In this document: piece after piece, positions 9,912 through 22,413 of the stretch
Layout of the letters: every line of letters begins with the position of its first letter
Position numbering within the stretch: the stretch's first letter is position 1
Assembly: GCF_000003815.2 (NCBI RefSeq)
Contig: NC_049987.1
Location: 17,463,959-17,527,958 of the forward strand
Length of the DNA: 64,000 nucleotides
DNA from: Branchiostoma floridae
Taxonomy: Eukaryota > Chordata > Leptocardii > Amphioxiformes > Branchiostomatidae
Direction: 5' to 3'
Notes under the pieces: model-generated
Database searches by the model: none
What the model was told of the DNA's origin: nothing
The model's input: only the letters and a program-made list of their open reading frames with translations
Made by a program: the position numbers and the translations under genes

Positions 9912-12900
9912 ATGGAGCAAAACGTCTACAAGGAAGCCTGCAACGTCTATGCAACCTGCAAAGACAACGTGGACGGTGATGACGACTACGAAGAGGCGCG
10001 CACGGTCAGTTCATCGGGAGTTTCTTTCACGAGGGCGGCACCGAATCTGGCGACGGTTATAGAAGAGTTAGAAGGTATGACCGTGAAAACATTGCCATTA
10101 TAACCTGGTTACCATCCGTTTTCTACCGGGGCTTTTTTTATACTAGCTACATTATTTTTTTTACACCCTTGACCTCTCATCACTATCGGTCAACGCCAAA
10201 GTTTCCCTTTTACTCCTTGGTAGTCCTTTACATTCATCTGTTGTCAACTCCAATATTCTATTAACAACCCAAAACTTCATCACTACAACTAAGCGTTTTT
10301 AAAAAACACAGTTGTCCTCGCATTTTTTGTAATGTGTCCAATTATTTCATCATTGGGTGGGAAACTGGACTTGCGTTTATTCTTTCTTGTTATATTATGT
10401 ACAATGTATCATTTTCTGTCTAATGTGATTTTCCTTTGCTTTTCATTTGTACTTGATTTCTCTCTGTAAAATATGTATGCTTTTTTATGTAAGGGGTAGC
10501 GTCAAAATAAGTCTTGTAGTTGAGTGCGCTACCTCTTTGTCATATTGTATTACAGTTTAAATGTTTGAATAAAAAAAAAAGAAAAAAAAAAAAAGAAAAC
10601 GGAGAGTACCCAGCTATTCTTGTAAGGCCTAGAAACAAAGGCTGTTTTTCCGACTACGCCCCTAACGCTAATAAATAGGGGTTCTCTTTTTTCCTTTTAT
10701 TTTCATTTTGGCCGAAGTTATCCTGTAAAAAGTGTAAAATGCCTCAAGACATTGGTATTTTCAACACCATATCTAAGTTCTACAGATTAATACAACTAAC
10801 AGATCAATACGTAAAATTTTCTATTTCAAAGGATATGACGAAAATATGTTTGGAGGAAAATGGTTTAACAATATTGATTTAATTACTCTGAAGTCAATAC
10901 TAAAGCTTTATGACAAATACTAGCGCTACTGGTCTACCAAAAATGCTACGGTCGGCAGCTTTTTGCTTAGGTCGGTCGAAACACAACTTTTAATAAATTA
11001 TTTCTTATGCCTAAGAATATCCGCCATTGTGATGAATATTATGTAAACATGTCAAGAACTAGAAAGGCCGACATTTGCTTGAGAGCAAATACAGCATATT
11101 TCAGCCATCTCCCTCCTCATGTAACAATAGACTGTTCCAAAATCACTCATGTGCAAAAATGGAACACTTCTGCTTAAAATGACTTCTAACTACTAATCAC
11201 ACTTATGAGCAAAAATGAATCTTACAAAAACCCCTTCAAGAATGGACTCAAAAAAATAGACGACTCCAAAAACACTTCCGCTAAGAAATGGAATTTGGAA
11301 TCATCAGCCGTCCAAAACCATATTTGCAAAAAATCCCCCCTCTGTGCAAGAATCGACTCTTCCTGTTATGCCCCTATGTAAAGTGGAGCGATCCAAAAAT
11401 ATATCAGCTAAAATAGTCAGCGAAGTCCACAAAATGAATTTTAAAAAATACCCCCTTCGTCGTAGAATGGAATCTCCCAGCTCACCCTGTTTGACATTGC
11501 ACAATAGACAAGTCCAGAAATACTCACAGTACATGGCCTTTGCATAAGAAGCAACCCAGTCCAAAACTGAATTTTAAAAAAAGTCCCCCGTGCATGAATG
11601 GGCTCTTCCAGATAAAACAAGGCTTGCTGATTGGCTGCCGAATCCTCCTCATGTAAAGTCTTCAGGTGGGGGTAAACTTCCATTTAACAAATGGAATTCG
11701 GAATCATCACCCATGTCCAAAACTGATTTTTTTTAAATCCCCCCCTATGTGCAAAAATGGACTGTCCCAGTAGTAGTCTTATGTCAAGTGGATCAGTGCG
11801 AAAACACTTCCGCTAAAAAAAACATTGGCATTATCACCAAAGTCTAAAAGTAAATTTTAAAATACACCCCCTGTCCAACAATGGACTCTTCCAGCAAAAT
11901 AAGCTCGCTCATTGGCTGGCCATTAATTGGATTTACCTTGTCCACCAACCACCTGGATGTCTATGGACTAGGTAGGTAGGTAGATAATTGGATCTACCTG
12001 GCACACCTGTGGCCCTGACACACCAGAATGACCTAGAGGTCGTTGACCTCGGCACTCCAACCTTACCTATCCTAAACTCTCCCACAAAAACCTCCTTAAG
12101 GAGCCATTTTGAAGTGATTTATACTACATATTATACATGGATCCTTTGAATAAGTATCTAGGGCACATCTGTGCCAAATTTCAGGTCATTTGGATGTAAT
12201 ACCATGGTACAGGGGGCCAAAATATACAGTCTTGGTCCAAAAGTTGCAATAAAACCTCAATAAAATCATATAAGGAGCAGATATGAAAGAAATAAAAAAA
12301 ACACACTTGGGTATTGGCCCACTCTACCCTTGTGCCAAATTTCAAGTCATTTGGTCCAGAAACGGCGGAGATGAATCGCTTTGAAAATTTGACAGGAGAA
12401 AGAAAGAAAGAAAGAAACATTACGAATACAATATATTTCACCATACCTATGGTATGGCTGAAATATAAATATATACCATTGCACCAGAGATGGAAATAAA
12501 CAGTTTCTTTTGGTCTTGTAACCTTTTTGTTGAACGAAAAAAACCGACACATTTTACTTGTATTAAGTACAAATTGATGTCTTCATAGCGTCATCATTAT
12601 AAGATGAAGGACGATTTTATTACAAATTACTGAAATGTGACGTCATTTTCAAGACATTCCAGCGCTTGCGTAGCGTAGCGTCGAGTAGTGTCTTTTTACT
12701 TTCCCGTCATGCAATGCGTGCATATCATTAATATCACTAGCCAGGAATTGTGCCATGTAATATCCTTGTGCCCAATTGCAAACTTCACCAAACAGCAGTG
12801 TTTTTCTGAAAATACTATTGATTGATGATATTATACTACTTGTGCATCAGAAATACATAAATGCACCAAAAAGCACCCATGGGAAAGTAAAGAAAAGGAT

Positions 12901-15900
12901 ATTTGTCAACAATTATTACAAAAACAATACAACAAATATCATTGTTTTTCTGATGCACAAGTAGTACAATATCATCAATCAATAGTATCTTCAGAAAAGC
13001 ACCCATTGGAAAGTAAAGAAAATTATATTTGTCAACACTTATTACAAAAACAATACAACAAACATAATTTTCTTTACTTTTCCATGGGTGCTTTTTGGTG
13101 CATTTGTGTTTTTCTGATGCACAAGTAGTATAATATCATCAATCAATAGTATTTTCAGAAAAACACTGCTGTTTGGTGAAGTTTGGGCGCAATGATATTA
13201 CACAATTCCCTGGCTAGTGATATTAATGTATGCACGCATTGCATGATGGGAAGGTTAAAAGACACTACCTTGGCGTAGCGTACATTACCTCTCTGCAAAC
13301 GTATTGGTCTGTTATTAATTGTTGTGTGTTGGGATTTTATGATATAAAACAGACGATTACAACTTTTGAGACGCGTTCTACGAACATAACAGTTGGAATA
13401 AGTCAATATTATTCTAATGTGCATGTGGGTTTTTTTTACATCAAAGTAAAAGAAAATACTGGTATACATGATTTGCCTTTTCAAAGTATCCAAAATATAA
13501 CCTTTTGATTTGATTTTATCTATTTGCACATAAAAAGAAAGTACACCCGTACATTTGTTAATAAAAAAAATGGCGCTTCGAACTTTATGGTCGCAGAAAA
13601 CATACAGTATATACTCAAGGGCTCCGCAGTCCATTTTACTTTGGGTATAAAGTAGTGCAAAAAAATCAGGTCGGCGTAGATTATATACAATATAATCGTG
13701 CATGAATATTATTACCGCCTTTCCATGTGCGTTAGCTGTAGTTCACTTAGTGGACGTCAAGATATTGTAAAAACAAAAGAAATAGAAAATCCTGTCTATT
13801 TTCAAACATTAAGTGTCTTCATCGTACGAAATTTCAAATGACAAATAAAAACGGTTGAGTCATTCTCTGAAAGTCTTGGGGAGACTCCTGGTAGTACACA
13901 CAGGGACTGCATGGCGTTTAATCATAGCGGTCGGTGTTCAGCAACGTGGGAAGCTTGTGCGTAGGTACTTCTAAAGCAGCAGTAACGCTGCCTTTTCACA
14001 GTTTTATTCTTTTTCTTTTATTTATATATATTGCGTTCTCCTATACAAACTCTACCCTCAAAGACATTGCAATTATCTTCACTGCAGCCATTTAACGCCA
14101 CACCCGCCCAATCAATAAAAATGTTACCATTAACTCCCAACCCGCCCACGCATCCATACACCCATACGCGTACCCACCGTTTGGTTTTTTTACAGAAACC
14201 TCTACCGATGATGTCACCACTAGTTCAATTGAAGAGGACGGTATGAGAAGCCGAGGAGACGACATGACAAGCCCTGTTCAGTCCCGAGTCCGGACCGGCA
14301 CCATGAAAACAACCATCCATGTGCTGTCCCTGGTACTGAACTGCTGCCTAGTAGTTGGTGTTATCTTTTTAGGTGAGTATTTTTTTTCTTCTCAATTTCC
14401 AGTTGTTCTCTTATCTATATAATGCAAACCTGTTGTTTGCTGGTTTGCATTATCGTTCTAGTTTTTCTTTTAATTCGCTTTGAGACACATGAGGATAACG
14501 TGGCACTGCACTCAAGTTAGTAACTTATTTTATCACTGCCACATACACAGTACAGACAGAAGGTATTCTTTTTTTCTCCCGACCGAAGTCAGGTACCCAT
14601 TTCTACAGATCGTTTTCTTCTTTTGTAGGGGTGGTGGTGATGAACGTAAAGCTGTCAGTGAGTCAGCTAGAGGAGAACACTGAAGCAGCCATTGGTGATC
14701 TATCAAACGCGTTAATTGGGCTACAACAGGTGATTTAGTAATATTGGTTATGAATAAGTTTCACAACATCCCCACAAAAATGCACGTTAGCTTCATACAT
14801 TTTAGAACTGCAACCCAACATCTCAACCAGTGTTTCTATGCACAAGTTACGACTAATCACAGCCCCATATCCAGATTTTGTTTCGCCCGCGCGCATTAGT
14901 TTGGGGTCTCCAGAGGATGTCATCCATAACATGAAGTCGGCTTAGCCTTACTAGTAGATTGTGTGCCATGTGGCAATGAAAGAACTATATTGTACTATTG
15001 CATCTACAGCCACTGCAACCGCCAGGGGGCATTCCAGAAGGTCTAGAAGAACACGGCGGAAAAGATCCAGAAAAGCAATTAACCGACTCCAACCCGACAA
15101 GGATCCCATGGACTGAGAATCTTCAGCGTCTGGAGAAGACTGAAGCTACGGTCATGGACCAGCAATACATATCGGAGAAAAAAAGTGCTACAACTGACGT
15201 CAACCGACCATCTTGTAAGAGTAATTATGCACTTTTGCCATATGGATTTTGTGGGCAAATGTTTTGAATATCGTATAAGCTTAATCTATCCTAGACTTCT
15301 TACATAGATTATTTTGAATGGTCTAGAAATTATACTGGAAGCTCAATGGCACAAGCAAACATTGTTTTTCAAAATATCTTATATATTATAAAATAAAAAG
15401 AACTGCTGAAAAGTCATCCAAATTCTGCTGGAAAACTGAAACATATTGGTTTAAACTTAATTCTGAATTAAGTCTGAATTCAGTTAATGCGGCGAGGAAA
15501 ATAGTTGCTCAGGACAGGGTAAGGTAAACGATGTAAAATTGGACGAAACTGTTTTGATATGGCTTGTTATTTTCCCAGGTGGTTGCCCGAGCATTTTTCA
15601 CTATTGAAATACTTGTATTTCATTTCTGTTTGAATATTCATCCATCGTTGGAATACGTCATGTATGAATCCTATTTTACAGCGTCTTGCCCTAAAGGCTA
15701 TCAGAAGTACCGCGAAGTCTGCTACAAACCGTTTGAAACACGTCAGCAGTTCCACGAGTCGGCGACAGCCTGTATCGCCGACGGAGGCACCCTCGCCATG
15801 CCCCGTGATGCCGGCGTCAACACCTTCCTCATCTCCCTCATCGATTCAGCCAAGTTCAAGTTCGCCAACTTCTGGTTCGGTTTGCACAGTCAGCGAGAAA

Positions 15901-16088
15901 ACGGGAAGTGGGACTGGATAGACGGAACCCCACTGGGGACCAACTTCAGCATGTGGGCGGAGGGACAACCCAGTGACACCGAGACGGGAATCCAGCGCTG
16001 TGTCATGTACTGGGGGATCAACCAGAATCTCTGGAACGACTATGGGTGTGTCGGCACAGCCAATTTCATTTGTCAGATCATACCGTAA
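9912..16088 (+). CDS. CTLD gene B: type II transmembrane C-type lectin-domain protein (five coding exons)
   Basis: The exons are 9912-10074, 14196-14372, 14629-14729, 15010-15214 and 15682-16088. All have AG/GT borders and join in frame to 350 residues. Order: cytoplasmic tail (1-54) with YKEAC, YATC and DDDYEEA; acidic Ser/Thr stretch; one membrane segment (about 95-117, [18 protein letters not shown]); helical stalk with [10 protein letters not shown]; spacer; and CTLD (about 217-350) with six Cys, FWFGLHS, WIDGT, QPS instead of EPN/QPD, and WND before YGC. The absent signal peptide and N-terminal membrane anchor make it type II. Phases match gene A, so the two are inverted duplicates. The stop TAA directly follows ICQIIP. 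The ligand is unknown; a surface recognition role is inferred from the fold. The nearest AATAAA (16828-16833) is far downstream. Confidence 0.9.
11055..12467 (-). mobile_element. Non-autonomous Helentron-like element, copy 2
   Basis: The same ends as the copy at 4899-6588: terminal CTAG plus hairpin on the left, ATATTTCAGCCAT on the right, and a shorter (GAAA)n tract (about 12399-12417). It is 1.41 kb long, with fewer internal repeat units. It lies in intron 1 of CTLD gene B in the same absolute orientation as copy 1 although the host genes are inverted, so the two are probably independent insertions. Confidence 0.55.
12685..13268. mobile_element. Fold-back element with long inverted arms
   Basis: The outer 90 or more bases on each side are mutual reverse complements: GTAGTGTCTTTT, TGCAATGCGTGCAT, ATTAATATCACTAGCC and CTTCACCAAACAGCAGTG. 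Inner blocks (CTGATGCACAAGTAGTA, AGCACCCATGGGAAAGTAAA) recur in both orientations, giving a nested palindrome. GCGTAGCGTA flanks it directly at 12668-12677 and 13273-13282, a possible target-site duplication. It lies in intron 1 of CTLD gene B. Predicted ORFs across it are not coding. Confidence 0.7.
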
Positions 16089-17497
16089 GGTTCGTATTTA
16101 AAATTGGTATTAGAATATGTAAAGCGACAAAAAATGTTTCATAGACCGATGGAAGTTTGATTGTCAACTTCACAAATAGGCAAATGCCTCAGTCAAAATG
16201 TTAAAGTGCAACTGAAAAGACAACAAAACACCCAAAGCGTAAAAAGATTTATTTTTCTCTGAAATCCGTTGAGCGATCTGTCAAATGTTAGGCCATAGAG
16301 AGATCTAAGATTTTGAAAGTGGCCTTGTAAAGCATATTACATTTACTAAATGAAACCTCTTTTGTTGTTCATATTTTACACAGATGTTCCAAAGAAGTAG
16401 ACGCCTGCTCCAGTCTTCACAACAGTGCAGAGCTCAATGGTCAAATTGAGACAAAAACATGATATATACTTTTGGCTAATATAGTATGACTTTACTGTAG
16501 TCGCAAAAGCCGTTAAAATGTATCTAACACTTCATTTTGGATTTATAGCTTTCTTAGACAGGAATGCCTGTATACTTCCGAATCACTCTAATCTAATCTA
16601 ATCTAATGTAAGGTGTAAAGTTAGACTCCGATATTTGACAACAGTTGTGCTAACCAATAATACCTAATCGTCCTAGTTCTTGCTTAGCGCTTTTCATAAC
16701 TTTGTATGCACCATTTTTGTTTGTGTGTATTTATTCATGAGAAGCTCAATAGGCATGTAGGCCGCTTTCTATGATGGAGGCAAGAATCAAATATAATATT
16801 ACAGAGATACAGATTACATTGAGTACTAATAAATCTATCAACATTTAACAAGAGGAATAAGTAAAGATAGCTCATATTGACGAGTTTCTGCCATCAATTG
16901 ATTATTCTAGAAGGGAAAGAAAAAGCAGGTGAAACTGAGTAGTACAAAATACATGCACAAAATATATCTTTGTCTTTTTTATTTCAACATTTACTGACCA
17001 GACGTGATGACAACACACTCATGATCTGACAAATGGCAATAGAAAAATGCATTAAAACAAATACTTGTACATACAAGCAAAGCACAAGAAGTATAACAAA
17101 GTAATGTAAGGTAAACAACATGGTAACAAAAACCATATGCAATGTAAGAAAAGTGAAATTTATGTACAGGAAAACTGTAAGCAGATCGTTAAATTCGTGA
17201 CAAATCCCAACATTACTCGATGTCGGAAGTTTATTGTTCAATGTCTTCGCTTCCACATTGTACTCAAACATACCGTAGTTTCCGTCACGTCCATATCGTA
17301 GTGCTGTTGACCAAGATTCGGAATAAGTAAATAGATAAATAGAACACGCGTTCCTGTGGTGATGGGACGCTATGCCGTCACGATTAGTACATAAAACATT
17401 GTTCTAGAACATTACTAACATGCCCCTGATTCTAACGCTAATGTTATAAACGTTATAACATGTAATGAAGATATGTGTAACAGCTCAATAAACTTAC
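16089..17497. other. Intergenic, no gene seen
   Basis: Contains the presumed 3' UTR of CTLD gene B, a short (TAATC)n tract near 16590-16608 and AT-rich sequence. An AG followed by about 70 exon-like bases at 16382 could be an alternative terminal exon of gene B, but nothing supports it further. Confidence 0.5.
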
Positions 17498-19765
17498 ATG
17501 CGTGTGTTTAGATACTTGTATGAGCAGAGAGAGAGAATGGCTAAAACACCGTCAAATGTACCACCAAAGGTGCTAGAAAAGAATGACCTTTGTTTTACTG
17601 CTAAATGCTTCACTGACGTATCAATACGGCGATTTCCAAAGCGTCATAGTCCAACGCACGTACCCCAAAGACATTCCATATCTCACAATACCGGTCCATC
17701 CTATCCACCAATGACGTCACAATGGGTTTCTTTGGACGTAGGGAATTATTCCATGACCTGTCAAAGGAATCATAACATTGCCGAAACGAACGGATTTCAA
17801 GACACATCGGCAGATATGAACAAGCATGGAGGGACAAGAGGTGATGGCGAAGACCAGAGGAGCCTTCTACAGGCCATGCTTGAGGATCAATCTGTTACAG
17901 CGTCCGTTAGTGAAAATACAGACCCGGAAAGACACCAGTGTCACGGTGAGTATATGGCTATTTCTATACGTTCCATAGCCTGGGTATCATATCCGTCATG
18001 GTTACCGTTGGCACTTTCGGACGTGGCCCCTATATACGTCACCCTATGGGACACCTTGCGGTTCCCGGGGTATTTTTGGACCCGGTCGGGCATACCGGGT
18101 TGAATTTAAGTCGGACTTTTAAATGAAACCGGGACCCAGTAACAAACAGCCGTCGTGAGCTACCCATGGGGAACACACAGGGATAGCCCTCGGTATCAAG
18201 CAGTACATCGGGACGGGCACCGGTGCGATTGGGACCTAAGTCTAAGCAGTATTTCTTGATGAACCACACTAAAATAACGTTACCTCTCTTCCTCCTCAGC
18301 GGCAAACACACCAACAAGCCTTGGCATACAGACTGATCACTTTGTGGTTGAGGCTAAGAGAGATAACGATGTCCTTCACGCAATTGCTGGTGAGACTGTT
18401 GCCGGGACAAAGAACAGAAACGGTGAGGCCGAGGTCGAAGTAGAAGAGACATGTGATGGCGAAAGCCGTAAGTTGTGCCAAGCAGATCTTCCAGCAGCCG
18501 GTCGGTTCAACATAAGATCGGTGACCACTGAAGAGGAAGGCGTTGGACTTGGAGCTTTAGCTATCGCTCTGACGCAAAAGAACAGGAAAGTTGACGAAGC
18601 TTATGGCAGCTCCAGATTGAAGCTACCTGCTAGAAAGCGGAAGAATGATTTGACGGATTGTGGACCCTGTGGGGTCGGCGGCCGAAGTCAGAAGAAGAGT
18701 CGGGTCGTACCGCTTAGAGATGCTCCTCAGTCACGTAAACATACCAGACGGACCATTCCCTCATTTCACACTTTTCAAGATACAAAGGACATCAAACAGT
18801 CAAAGTTGAAGCGAGCCAGTGGTGTATCTTCGCTAGATTGTCATGGAAAGAACAAAGAAGTTATGGAAAGCCATGACAATGTAAGGATTGGTGAGACTGT
18901 ATCGCAAGAAAGGTGGGCGGGCACTCGTGGAGAGAAGGGTGCTACCACATTGACAGCCAATGACAGAGTTTCGAGGCAAGACAAGTGTTCTCAATCGAAG
19001 TCTCAAGGAAGAAAGTGTCGGGGTGCTAGGAAGAAGGCTGGCAAAGCCATACGCACTACCGACGTAAATCAGAGCCGTGGCCAGTCTGTTCTTTGTGCCG
19101 CCTGCAGTTCCAAAACACGAACCAGGGGAATAGCTTTGCAAAAAGTAGATGCAACAGCCAACGTTAACGGTGTCTCTCGTTCAACATCACGAAGAAGAAA
19201 ACAGCAAAAGGCATCAACAAGAGAGTGCATCATGAAAAACTATTATACTGCCAGTGCAATCGACGACGTCAACACTGAAAATGCAAACCAGGGATGGGCT
19301 GTTATCAGAGATACACTTCGGTCCCAAACCGAGTGGACTGATACCTCTCTTCATGCTGATGTCGACTCCAATGCATTTCAAAAGTTGTCGAAGAGGGAAA
19401 CTGACAAGCACTGGGACTCTGGGTCTTCATCAAGGTGGGAGAGAAGATACAAGCCAAGAAAAACGGACTACCTGGAGCCTGGTGAATCCCTGAGTCCACG
19501 TCTCTTGTTACGACCAGATTCTACCTACCACGATTTCGTAGCAGGTGAAATGGTTCTGGTAAACAACATCATTGACGATCCCTGCAAGTGGGAGGCAGCG
19601 GACGAGAGCGAGCTGGTTGCGTGCCAGGACGGGAATACACCCCAGGGATACCGGGATGCCAGCGGCCGGATCTGCCGACTCTACCGGGAGTACTTGGACA
19701 TCGTCAACGGCGAGGTGCTACGGCAAGTAGCCAGTGAGCTATGGGAGTATGTGAGCTACATGTAG
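17498..19765 (+). CDS. Unrecognised two-exon gene, 637-residue basic (probably nuclear) protein
   Basis: Exon 1 is 17498-17945 (donor CACG-GTGAGT). Exon 2 is 18300-19765 (acceptor CTCCTCAG). The 354-base intron is phase 1 and the join is in frame. I start at the first ATG (MRVFRYLYEQRERMAK); the Met of MAKTPSN at 17537 is a credible alternative. No named domain is recognised. Residues 150-550 are polar, Lys/Arg/Ser/Thr-rich and low in hydrophobics, with basic clusters such as PARKRKND, SQKKSR and TSRRRKQQK that look like nuclear localisation signals. The last 80 residues (from TYHDFVAGEMVLVNNIID to LWEYVSYM) change character: acidic and hydrophobic, GC-rich codons, probably folded. The long open second exon and clean intron argue that it is real. 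An AATAAA lies at 19969-19974. Confidence 0.7.
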
Positions 19766-19878
19766 CTGACGGACAAGAATGACTGTTTCCGGGTCATGTA
19801 GTTGATGGACAAGAATGACAGTCACTTTTTCCGGGTCATGTACCTCTGGACAAGAAAGACTGTTTACGGGTCATGATA
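19766..19878 (+). repeat. Three tandem degenerate units directly after the stop codon
   Basis: Three copies of a 35-42 base unit sharing GGACAAGAATGACTGTTTCC and CGGGTCATG begin at the stop codon of the upstream gene. They form the first 110 bases of its 3' UTR. Confidence 0.75.
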
Positions 19879-21200
19879 CCAACTATACCAACAGATGATG
19901 AAGAGAGGGTCATACGTATGATGACATTAAGCACGTGAAAATCCAACAATTACTTTCGATCCTGTTCAAATAAAATATCAATTTTCGTATTAAGAACACG
20001 GTAAGCGTCAGCACTATATGTCGTATACATGCACTCTTTTGCACTTTCATGTCAGGTAGAAATGGTTGGTCAATACAAATAGTACATAAATGCACGAACG
20101 ACATGTAGTACTTATAAAGATGGCTTGGTTCTGAGCACTTTGGCACGTGTGTTTGCTATAAGCCTTGGAGCCGAAGTATAACTGTTTTTGTCAGAATAGG
20201 TATACTTGTACTTATCAGATTCATTAGAGTGGAGACCTCTGTATTTCACAGGTATCGATGACCTTGCTGCATTATTCTTCTGGTATTTCATAAGAAGATA
20301 ACGATAGAAGTACCATATCATGTTACAATAGTAATGCCGTTGTGCTACAGCAGGGAACAATTTGATTATAATAATGTTTTATATGATTTCAAGTCTTCGT
20401 TGTTTTGCTGATAACAATCCGGTAGCGTTTAGTAACTGTCAGTATTCAAATATCTGCTTCAAATCCCTGGAATTCAGATATTTAGTTCGCGCAAGCGCAA
20501 TACGCCCAAATGTTGCCAATAGAAAAGTCACATTTGCAGGAAACCTATGTGGCTAAGTCATCTTATTAAAATCCCACAATTATAGGTCAGAATGTTCAGT
20601 GACAATAACAAGAACATTTCCTCTGAATGCAGCATTTTGGTGTTTGAAAAAGGACAAATAGAGGTGTCGATAAGTTTACAATAGCAATTTTACGATAGTA
20701 AACAAAAAATTTCAAAAACTGTAGGAAAATTAGACATGCATTATTTAGCCCAGAGAACCTTTGTAACCATGGAGAAGAACTTTATTGCATGACGACGATT
20801 GCACATGGTACAATGTATGGCAACAATTACACAAAGTACAAAATAGACGTATAAAATAAAACTTCATAATCAACATAACAATAAGGGCTTATATAAGTCT
20901 TTGATGTAGTGTTACAATCGAGCTGGGCTAATCATGAGCTTCGGCATTCTTTCTAATAACAAAGCAGTCTTTGATATATTTGCCTATCTTTGCATTATGG
21001 GAGTTCTGGCATCTAAAGATATACACAAATCTGTTTGTAGCATCGATTCTCTTGAAATCTGTTGTACTTGATTCGAGAAATGTGAATAGCTCATTACGTA
21101 ATTGATATAGAATAGCGTATCTAGAACATATAACAGCTTGATATACCCGTATCTCGTCTTTTGTAATATTGTTTGCGGAAATGCTTGCAAAATTTGTCAA
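19879..21200. other. Intergenic, no gene seen
   Basis: AT-rich sequence holding a likely poly(A) signal at 19969-19974 for the upstream plus-strand gene. The short open frames lack splice or homology support. Confidence 0.5.
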
Positions 21201-21625
21201 CTCTTTATTGATATGATTTTACAGAAAAAAATCTTACACATTGCCACTGGTTCCAATTTCCACACCCACTCTTCACCACTATTTGAGAAACTTAGAATAT
21301 TGAATATTTATGATGACAACTTGCTCTTTTCACAGCCCTACACACAAACCATACTCTACATGATACCTTTGACAACTTTTGCTCTAGGATCCACAATTAT
21401 CAAACTCACCAATGCTCAAATCAATTCCCTTTACCTTATCTAAAACGCCTTGCATGAGCAAAACTAGTGTATATTTATACAAATGCATTAATATTTGGAA
21501 TGTTCTTCTCCCCTCCCTCAAGAATTTTACTTCTACGATAATCTTTAAAATTATACTTAGAACCCATTTACTATCCACTCTCAGGGCCCCAGACATTTCT
21601 AAGTCAGACACTTTATAAATAAAGC
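21200..21625 (+). mobile_element. Degenerate LINE-like 3' fragment (tentative)
   Basis: Conceptual translation gives TGSNFHTHSSPLFEKLRILN, then frames broken by stops that include Ser/Gln-Gly-Pro text. The order recalls the C-terminal region of CR1/L2-type reverse transcriptase ORFs (PLF-x-KL-x-IL followed by QGP). It ends near AATAAA and a (CA)n tract at 21659-21680. Too decayed for certainty. Confidence 0.35.
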
Positions 21626-21777
21626 TCAAAGTTCAAGTCCTAACCACCTATCCCCATTCACACACACACACACACACACCAATGAGGTTAATCTACTTGC
21701 ACACTCTTGTCGACTTGAGTATGGTTTCGACGTTCCTGGAGAATAGTAGTATCGTGAGTACCCTAAAAATCTGTTTA

Positions 21778-22267
21778 GGCCACAGCAAGTAAATTTTATG
21801 GATGACATCAGCGCGCTCATTAATTTTTGCCTGATTTAAAAATAAGAATTCGGGGATGGTCAGATAGACCAAAATAGGCAAACATGTTGTGTTGTAGCCT
21901 AATAATCATACTTGCAGAGGTGACACTAGGGAGGTAGCCATGACTGTAGTTGCAGAAGTGAAACTTGTTGGATAGTTGTAAAAGTGCCACCAATATGGAA
22001 GCCATGACTGTAGCTGCCAGCTTGGCACGTGATGCCAGTGTACCACACTAGTATCACTTTTACTGCACTAGTTCACTTCTTTAATACAGGAATGAATGCC
22101 TTGATAGCCACGTTTTGTCACTCCAAATCTTGTTACGACGTTTATGGTGTCTATTTTGAAAATTTAGCCATCTTGTTTTTTTCTTACCCGTCTTGTTTAT
22201 TTCGCGCTATCTCATTACGTTGGCACTCTGCATAGTATGTCATCCATAAAATTTACTTGCTGTGGTC
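21778..22267. mobile_element. 490-bp MITE, copy 1 (TIR, TTA duplication)
   Basis: Terminal inverted repeats CCACAGCAAGTAAATTTTAT and ATAAAATTTACTTGCTGTGG, continuing into GGATGACAT/ATGTCATCC. TTA flanks both ends. Internal direct repeats read GCCATGACTGTAG and AGTGTACCACACTAGTATC. A second copy lies inverted at 28660-29149. It has no coding capacity. Confidence 0.75.
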
Positions 22268-22413
22268 TTACACAATCAACTTTGAGTATACTCGCGTTAA
22301 TTTAGTGCTCAGAAGTGATCTATTCGGCCCTGCACTCAGCAAGCTCGTTATCCTTGATATCCCAAAGTACCATGTCTTAAGACACAACCGATATAGCGTA
22401 CTCCTCGAATAAA

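Noticed and set aside
9385-9954. 189-residue minus-strand frame
   Set aside because: It runs antisense across the start of CTLD gene B and the promoter region, has no homology I recognise and no second exon.
13155-13703. 182-residue minus-strand frame
   Set aside because: Crosses the arm of the fold-back element and AT-rich sequence. No conserved motif.
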